This document shows, piece after piece, positions 1-4,111 of a stretch of DNA of 5,390 nucleotides; position 1 is the first letter of the stretch; every line of letters begins with the position of its first letter. The notes beneath the pieces were generated by a model, which did not search any database, had not been told where the DNA came from, and saw only the letters and a list, made by a program, of their open reading frames with translations. The position numbers were made by a program, and so were the translations under genes. The stretch is from Chloroflexota bacterium (GTDB lineage: Bacteria; Chloroflexota; Anaerolineae; SpSt-600): contig DRAO01000245.1 of NCBI GenBank assembly GCA_011041825.1, positions 1 to 5,390 of the forward strand, given 5' to 3'.

Positions 1-6
1 AAAAGG

Positions 7-103
7 CGGGGATGGATGGGAGTCGAACCCACCATGGCCGCCTCGAGCAGCGCCCACCAACGGTTTTGAAGACCGCGGGGCCCACCGGGGCCCAACCATC
101 CCC
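7..103 (-). tRNA. selC: Selenocysteine tRNA (tRNA-Sec, anticodon UCA)
   Basis: The RNA delivers selenocysteine to in-frame UGA codons after being charged with serine and converted on the tRNA, a role known for this family. The minus strand folds into a 97-nt tRNA. The acceptor stem has 8 bp (GGGGAUGG, bases 103-96, with CCAUCCCC, 15-8) and the discriminator is G at base 7. The D stem has 6 bp (GGGCCC, 93-88, with GGGCCC, 83-78) and closes a 4-nt loop. The anticodon stem has 5 bp, and its loop CUUCAAA carries anticodon UCA at 69-67. The variable arm is long (about 57-34, 8 bp with one G.G mismatch). The T stem has 5 bp (32-28 with 20-16) around loop UUCGACU. The 8+5 bp acceptor/T geometry, 6-bp D stem and UCA anticodon separate it from tRNA-Ser and from an opal suppressor. 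CCA is not encoded (GCC is followed by U), so it must be added enzymatically. A strong promoter sits 55 bp upstream. Confidence 0.95.
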
Positions 104-158
104 TCCAAGCAAGAGGAAAAATTCAACATTGTACGCAGGACAAAGCCTTTTCATTAAT

Positions 159-186
159 ATTATAGGGGAAGAACAGGATTAGTCAA
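159..186 (-). promoter_or_regulatory. Sigma-70-type promoter in front of the tRNA-Sec gene
   Basis: On the minus strand a -35 box TTGACT (186-181, 5 of 6 consensus bases) is followed by a 16-bp spacer and a perfect -10 box TATAAT (164-159). Transcription would start near base 152, giving a leader of about 50 nt before the mature 5' end of the tRNA at 103. The promoter is embedded in the 3' end of the phosphoesterase gene: the -10 box includes its TAA stop codon and the -35 box overlaps its Asp-Leu-Thr codons. It could give the tRNA transcription independent of the upstream gene cluster. The call rests on sequence match and position only. Confidence 0.75.
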
Positions 187-1101
187 ATCCACAGAGGGCG
201 TTAAAAAACTTTTTAACTGTATCAATGTTATCTCCGGGCGGCAATTGAAGCGGATGGGCGGGTAAATGAGGCCGAGTCCTCGGTTTACATAAACCAGCGT
301 ATGCTCATTCGATACCAGTCCGGCGGCATATTTCTGCCCGAAGCAGGAAGGAAGCACGGGGGCACCTATGAATGGCAAACGCACCTGCCCGCCGTGAGTA
401 TGCCCGCATAAAGCCAGATCAATCTGCTCGTCAGGGAGCATCTCCGTGAAATCCGGGTTGTGTACCAGAAGTATCCTAGGTTCATCAGGCGGGATTTCAT
501 CGAGCAAGCCAGCTAAGGCTTGAGCAGCTTTTTGCCACATCGCCTGAAAATCACTGAAGAAGCCTCCCAGGAAACCAGTGTAACCAGTGTCTTCGATGCC
601 TAGAAGCCACAGGCGGGCATCGCCGATTTCCACAGCCTCCCGCTCGTTACGCAGAACCCTCACCCCTGCTTCCCTCAGGTCACGGACCACCTTCCCAGCA
701 TCGGTCCAGACATCGTGGTTGCCCAGGACGGCGTAAACCCCGCAGGGGGCGGAGAGCGAGGCAAGCTCCTTGGCGCAGGCGGCGCTGTACCGGGCCGAGT
801 GGTAGACGAAATCCCCGGTCAAAACGATGAGGTCAGGCTTAAGGGCATTGACCATCCACACAGCCATCCTCACGTCTTGAGGGCGGACATATGGCCCCAG
901 GTGGATGTCGCTGAGGTGGGCAATGGTGAAGCCCTCCAGAGCTTTGGGAAGCCTGCGCAAAGCAATCCTGGGGCGGGTTACCTCCACCCAGCGGGGCTCG
1001 ATGCGCAGGGCGTAGAGCCCGCCCAGCAGGCTGAAAACCGCTCCGGATAAGATTCCCCCGATGGAAAGCTTCAGAAAGCTGCGACGAGAAAGGGCGAACA
1101 C
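160..1101 (-). CDS. Tat-exported YkuE-type metallophosphoesterase
   Basis: This 313-residue protein is a predicted calcineurin-like phosphohydrolase acting outside the cytoplasmic membrane. The N-terminus carries a twin-arginine signal, SRRSFLKLS (residues 5-13), followed by a hydrophobic stretch (about 14-32), so export in folded form is likely. The usual metal-binding motifs of the superfamily appear in order: D65-x-H67, GD (96-97), GNHD (127-130), H214 in LVHNPDF, and GHTHGGQ (233-239). This matches the YkuE/YaeI-like group, of which Bacillus YkuE is a known Tat substrate. Length is slightly above usual for the group. The start is GTG at 1101-1099, chosen because GGAGGA (1113-1108) lies 6 nt upstream and because it places the Arg-Arg motif near the N-terminus. 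The gene begins 15 bp after the toxin gene, which suggests co-transcription. The natural substrate cannot be read from sequence; related proteins act on phosphodiesters or lipid-linked pyrophosphates. Its last codons double as a promoter for the tRNA. Confidence 0.92.
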   Translation of the reverse strand: MFALSRRSFLKLSIGGILSGAVFSLLGGLYALRIEPRWVEVTRPRIALRRLPKALEGFTIAHLSDIHLGPYVRPQDVRMAVWMVNALKPDLIVLTGDFVYHSARYSAACAKELASLSAPCGVYAVLGNHDVWTDAGKVVRDLREAGVRVLRNEREAVEIGDARLWLLGIEDTGYTGFLGGFFSDFQAMWQKAAQALAGLLDEIPPDEPRILLVHNPDFTEMLPDEQIDLALCGHTHGGQVRLPFIGAPVLPSCFGQKYAAGLVSNEHTLVYVNRGLGLIYPPIRFNCRPEITLIQLKSFLTPSVDLTNPVLPL

Positions 1102-1107
1102 CGGTAT

Positions 1108-1113
1108 TCCTCC
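1108..1113 (-). promoter_or_regulatory. Ribosome binding site fixing the GTG start of the phosphoesterase
   Basis: GGAGGA on the minus strand lies 6 nt upstream of the GTG at 1101-1099, within the 15-bp gap after the toxin stop codon. This near-consensus site at good spacing decides for the non-ATG start, which also gives a complete twin-arginine signal peptide. Confidence 0.8.
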
Positions 1114-1116
1114 AAG

Positions 1117-1503
1117 CTACCAGATGACCTTAACGGGATAACGCTCTATAACCGAATCGGCGGTAATCAGGGGCATATCCTCCAGCTGGCTTTGGGCTAT
1201 CAAAATCCTATCAAACGGGTCCCTGTGGATTAATGGCAGGGTATAGACGTAAAGAGCGTGTCTGAGATAAATGGGCAGAACCCGGAAAGCGTTTACCGCC
1301 ACCTGTTCCAAGATGAAATTCACCGGATCCTCAGGCAACTTAATCCTTCCGAGGCGAGCTTTGATAACTATCTCCAGGCCGCTGATGGCGCTCAGGTAGA
1401 TTTCATTGCCGGCGTCACCGATTATCTCACGGGCCTGAAGCGACAATCGTGGGTTGTCCTCAATCCACCACAGGAAAGCGTGGGTATCAAGCAGAGCTCT
1501 CAT
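1117..1503 (-). CDS. vapC: PIN-domain ribonuclease toxin (VapC type)
   Basis: This 128-residue protein is a PIN-domain endoribonuclease, the likely toxin of a type II toxin-antitoxin pair. PIN toxins cleave RNA, in known cases often tRNA or rRNA, using Mg or Mn held by a cluster of acidic residues. The visible residues are D6 in LLDTHAFLWW (4-13), E44 in SAISGLEIVIK (38-48), D95 and D98 in HRDPFDRILIAQ (93-104), and D116 in LITAD (112-116). All are in the order expected for the family and the length is typical, so the protein appears intact and probably active. It resembles the 'LLDTHxxLWW' group of PIN toxins more than the archetypal short VapC. The ATG overlaps the antitoxin stop codon (ATGA, 1503-1500), and its own Shine-Dalgarno GAGGGAG (1517-1511) lies 7 nt upstream. 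This arrangement supports coupled translation with the antitoxin. The RNA target cannot be predicted. Confidence 0.92.
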   Translation of the reverse strand: MRALLDTHAFLWWIEDNPRLSLQAREIIGDAGNEIYLSAISGLEIVIKARLGRIKLPEDPVNFILEQVAVNAFRVLPIYLRHALYVYTLPLIHRDPFDRILIAQSQLEDMPLITADSVIERYPVKVIW

Positions 1504-1748
1504 TCGTCGGCTCCCTCAAAGTCCTTGAGCACCTCTTCAGGCAGCGGAGCATCGAAATCCGGGCTCACCCAGATGCGCCCTTTTGCGCTGCCGGGAACCC
1601 GCTTGCGCTTTGGCGGATGCTGGGTAAAGGGTATTAAGCGGGCAACCGGCTTGCCTGCTTTGGCGATTATTATTTCCTCGCCAGCCTCCACCCTCAACAG
1701 AAGTTTAGAGAAATGCGTTTTAGCCTCGTAAACATTCACAATCACCAT
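1500..1748 (-). CDS. Phd/YefM-family antitoxin
   Basis: This 82-residue protein is the probable antitoxin that binds and neutralises the adjacent PIN toxin and, in this family, usually represses its own promoter. Residues 1-40 match the Phd/YefM fold: VNVYEAKTHFSKLL (4-17) forms the DNA-binding and dimer core, then VEAGEEIIIAKAGKPVARLIP (20-40) forms the strand-turn-strand. A basic, proline-containing linker follows (41-53), then a short tail (54-82) rich in acidic and aromatic residues, GRIWVSPDFDAPLPEEVL, of the sort that wraps the toxin in related pairs. The ATG at 1748-1746 is preceded by GGAGGG (1760-1755) 6 nt upstream. The stop codon overlaps the toxin start by 4 nt. The antitoxin comes first, the normal order, which favours antitoxin excess. 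Confidence 0.92.
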   Translation of the reverse strand: MVIVNVYEAKTHFSKLLLRVEAGEEIIIAKAGKPVARLIPFTQHPPKRKRVPGSAKGRIWVSPDFDAPLPEEVLKDFEGADE

Positions 1749-1769
1749 TTACACCCCTCCATCAACGGC

Positions 1770-1791
1770 AGAACCCCTAAAGGTGGCTTCT
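1770..1791. repeat. Imperfect inverted repeat upstream of the toxin-antitoxin pair
   Basis: The arms AGAAGCC and GGGTTCT (minus-strand reading) pair at six of seven positions around an 8-base centre. The repeat lies between the membrane protein stop codon and the antitoxin Shine-Dalgarno sequence. It could be an operator for the antitoxin, since Phd/YefM proteins bind palindromes upstream of their own genes, or a weak RNA hairpin. There is no T-run after it, so a terminator is unlikely. It is short enough to arise by chance. Confidence 0.25.
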
Positions 1792-4111
1792 ATTTTATCA
1801 CAAATTCCGCAATTTTCACAGCCCGGTCGGGGATGGAGCCTTGGGGGCCGGTTGCTGGCAGGCGTTCCATAGTATCCAGCGAATACAGTCCTATCTCAAC
1901 GCTGTATCGCCCCGGTTCAAGGCCCGTCAAATCCAGCCGATGCTCATCCACCACCAGGGCACCAACAGGCCAGAAGGAGGTGGGGAAATCCCCGCCCATC
2001 GGCATACTATCGAAAACGGCGACTTGCTTTCCCGTCTCATCCAGCACGTGCACGAAGACGGTGTAATCCCGGTCAGGCCGTTTCTCGGCCTGCCAGTACA
2101 GGCGCAGGAGGCCATCAGCCCATTCGAAAGCCGCCAGGCGTATCGCATCTCCGAAGCGGTAATCCACCTTGGTGGCCTGGGGTGGCACCGAAGGCCAGCG
2201 GTGAGGGATGAGGGCCACATAGCCCGCCTTCCCCGCCGTTACAGGGTCGCCGTGAGCATCCACCCCGGCGAGGTTGCGATATTGGGATGGCCTCAGGTAT
2301 TCGTAAACCCCCATCTCCACCGTGAGCATAGCGGGGGCCTCGGCATCGGGCGGGATGCGGATGACGTATTCGTCGGCCACGACTTTGCCAGGCGGGATGA
2401 GGGAAGTCGGCCAGCTCCCCAGGCCCGGATAGGTATCCAAGCTGGCTATGTAACGGCCTTCGGGGTTGATGCCGCCTCGCCCCCACACGTGCACGAAGAT
2501 GCTGTAATCTTCCTCCACGGATTTTAAGAGCTGCCAATATGCCCGCACGTGGAGCTTGTCCCCCGGCTTGAGGGTTTTAGGGTAAATCTCAACCCCGATG
2601 AGGCGGATAACACCGCTGTAAACCCAATCGAGCCGATGGATGCCGGTGGGGACCTGGGATTCATCCAGCAACGGCGGCTTGGCATAAGCAGGTCGGATGT
2701 AGCGGAAGGGGGCCACCGCAGCCCATATGAGAAAAGCAACGCACACCCCCAGGAGCGCCCACCGCCTGATCCTGGGGGTTGCCCACGACGCCAGCCCCCT
2801 GGCTCCCAGCACTGATATGGCCGAGATCGCCACGAACATCAGGCGCCCTTGAGACACCGCCATCACCCTGGTGAACCGAACCAGGGAGGCAAAGACCACC
2901 CCGACCCAGGCCCACAGCAGCGCAAAGCGAAGAGCTAACTCTCGCTTCCCCCGTAGCCAGGCCTTCGCCATCCACCAGGCCATCCCGGTTATCGCCAGGA
3001 TTGACAAGATGTCCAGCAGCGGGTAAATCCACCTATCGGCCAGGATGTTGAAGCCTCCGAACACTGCCCAATAGGAATACCGCACTCCCCGGAATTCCCC
3101 CTCCAGGAAAAATTCCCTCCAGCCGGGCGGCGATGTCCTGGCTTTGGCCACCCGCAGCATCGCCGAAAAGCCACCGGGGTCGCCATATAGCATCCAGTTG
3201 CGTCCATACCACCATCCGGCGATTATGAGCAAGGGAACCCCTACCAGAAGTCCGTTCTGCACCGCTTGGAGCCAGGAACGCCTCCGCCAGGCGTCCCATA
3301 TCGCCACTATGCCCGCTATTGGCAGGAGGGTGAGCAGGCTGAATTTGGTAAGGGCTCCCAGCCCCAGGAGCGCCCCCAGGAGCAGAGCCCGGCGGCGGGA
3401 TACGCCATCCCGCAGGAGCCGGATCAGGAGCACGGCTACAGCGGCGCCCAGGAGCGCCGTCAGGTTGTCGTTGTTCACCGAGCCGCTGATGAAGAGGAAC
3501 ATTGGATTGAAGGCCGTCAGTGAGAGGGCCAGGGCCGTCTCGACGCCATCCAGCCCCAGCTCACGGGCCAGAAGGCCGGTCAGAACCACCGTGCCCGTCC
3601 CCATCAACACCGAGAGGAGCCTGACCAAGTGAATGGCCAGGACCGCCCCACGCCAGGGGAAAGCTTCCGTTTCGGGGTTGTGCAGGATGATGTTCTTGTT
3701 GCCCGGAGCCAGAGGATTGCCGACGGTGGTGTGGGGATTGAGGCGGCGGAGGTTTTCGAGGCCGTCCGTCCCCGTTATGGCGATGGGAATGGCCGCCAGG
3801 ATGTAGTACAGGGGCGGCTGGTGGCCCTCCCGCCACCACGTGAGGTCCGCTCCGGGAGCGAGGTTGGGCAGGCCGCCGGTGCGGGCGATGTGGGCGGCGT
3901 ATGTGAAGTGCCACAGCTCATCGGAAGCCTCGAACACAGGGGTTACGAGGCTGTAGAGGGAGCCCAGGAGGAAGAAGAGGATGGCGTAAAGCGAGACAAT
4001 GCCTTTCAACCGCCGGGAGTACGGGGGCCGTTGAACTTTAGAACCGCCTTTCGCCCCTCGCCCTTTGCAACTTGCAACTCGCAACTCGCAACTCGCAACT
4101 CGCAACCTCAT
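1790..4111 (-). CDS. Polytopic GT-C-type glycosyltransferase-like membrane protein with two C-terminal beta-sandwich modules
   Basis: This 773-residue integral membrane protein probably transfers sugar from a lipid carrier to an envelope acceptor. A hydrophobic segment (about 38-57) leads into an outward loop holding the acidic cluster FEASDEL..H (E61, D64, E65, H68) and GHQPPLYY (97-104), the pattern seen in family 39/83-like GT-C enzymes and related DUF2142-like proteins. About ten further membrane segments follow (roughly 101-113, 155-181, 190-210, 214-234, 242-271, 287-304, 362-384, 396-410, 424-444, 450-468). Residues 495-636 and 648-773 are two homologous soluble modules, sharing DY(S/T)(I/V)FVHV, PTS, V(A)DE and G(V/L)Y motifs, presumably outside the cell. 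The ATG at 4111-4109 overlaps the uvrC stop codon (ATGA) and has AAGGAG (4125-4120) 8 nt upstream. Codons 3-23 are a heptanucleotide repeat array. A TTG at codon 35 (4009-4007) would remove it but lacks a ribosome site. Acceptor and donor are unknown. Confidence 0.85.
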   Translation of the reverse strand: MRLRVASCELRVASCKGRGAKGGSKVQRPPYSRRLKGIVSLYAILFFLLGSLYSLVTPVFEASDELWHFTYAAHIARTGGLPNLAPGADLTWWREGHQPPLYYILAAIPIAITGTDGLENLRRLNPHTTVGNPLAPGNKNIILHNPETEAFPWRGAVLAIHLVRLLSVLMGTGTVVLTGLLARELGLDGVETALALSLTAFNPMFLFISGSVNNDNLTALLGAAVAVLLIRLLRDGVSRRRALLLGALLGLGALTKFSLLTLLPIAGIVAIWDAWRRRSWLQAVQNGLLVGVPLLIIAGWWYGRNWMLYGDPGGFSAMLRVAKARTSPPGWREFFLEGEFRGVRYSYWAVFGGFNILADRWIYPLLDILSILAITGMAWWMAKAWLRGKRELALRFALLWAWVGVVFASLVRFTRVMAVSQGRLMFVAISAISVLGARGLASWATPRIRRWALLGVCVAFLIWAAVAPFRYIRPAYAKPPLLDESQVPTGIHRLDWVYSGVIRLIGVEIYPKTLKPGDKLHVRAYWQLLKSVEEDYSIFVHVWGRGGINPEGRYIASLDTYPGLGSWPTSLIPPGKVVADEYVIRIPPDAEAPAMLTVEMGVYEYLRPSQYRNLAGVDAHGDPVTAGKAGYVALIPHRWPSVPPQATKVDYRFGDAIRLAAFEWADGLLRLYWQAEKRPDRDYTVFVHVLDETGKQVAVFDSMPMGGDFPTSFWPVGALVVDEHRLDLTGLEPGRYSVEIGLYSLDTMERLPATGPQGSIPDRAVKIAEFVIK
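4065..4106. repeat. Heptanucleotide tandem repeat at the start of the membrane protein gene
   Basis: Six contiguous 7-bp units occupy this stretch: on the plus strand two of TTGCAAC (4065-4078) and then four of TCGCAAC (4079-4106). Three degenerate units continue to the left (CCGCCTT 4044-4050, TCGCCCC 4051-4057, TCGCCCT 4058-4064), making nine units or 63 bp in all. On the minus strand the array starts at codon 3 of the membrane protein gene and encodes a repeated heptapeptide, LRVASCE then LRVASCK, because three 7-bp units equal seven codons. One unit more or fewer would shift the frame. Similar heptamer arrays occur as repetitive elements in some bacterial genomes; the origin of this one is not visible here. 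Confidence 0.9.

Noticed and set aside
1..6. T-run after the tRNA as a terminator
   Set aside because: Only four T residues are visible before the window ends and no separate hairpin precedes them, so termination cannot be judged.
124..140. TACAAT as an alternative -10 box closer to the tRNA
   Set aside because: Its best -35 partner matches only about half of the consensus; the TTGACT-TATAAT pair upstream is far better.
1500..1502. UGA stop codon of the antitoxin as a selenocysteine codon, considered because tRNA-Sec is present
   Set aside because: The antitoxin ends at its normal family length, and the UGA forms the expected ATGA overlap with the toxin start. The uvrC UGA at 4110-4108 was rejected for the same reason.
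1749..1830. Promoter for the toxin-antitoxin pair with TAAAAT as the -10 box
   Set aside because: No acceptable -35 box lies 15-19 bp upstream of the TAAAAT near the end of the membrane protein gene, so the match is too weak to list.
1841..2527. 228-codon plus-strand frame opposite the membrane protein's C-terminal modules
   Set aside because: Its composition looks like reverse-strand read-through, with no domain motif and no credible ribosome site; the opposite frame has clear repeated motifs.
4065..4106. The heptamer array as a CRISPR array
   Set aside because: Units are 7 bp and directly adjacent with no spacers, so it is a simple tandem repeat.
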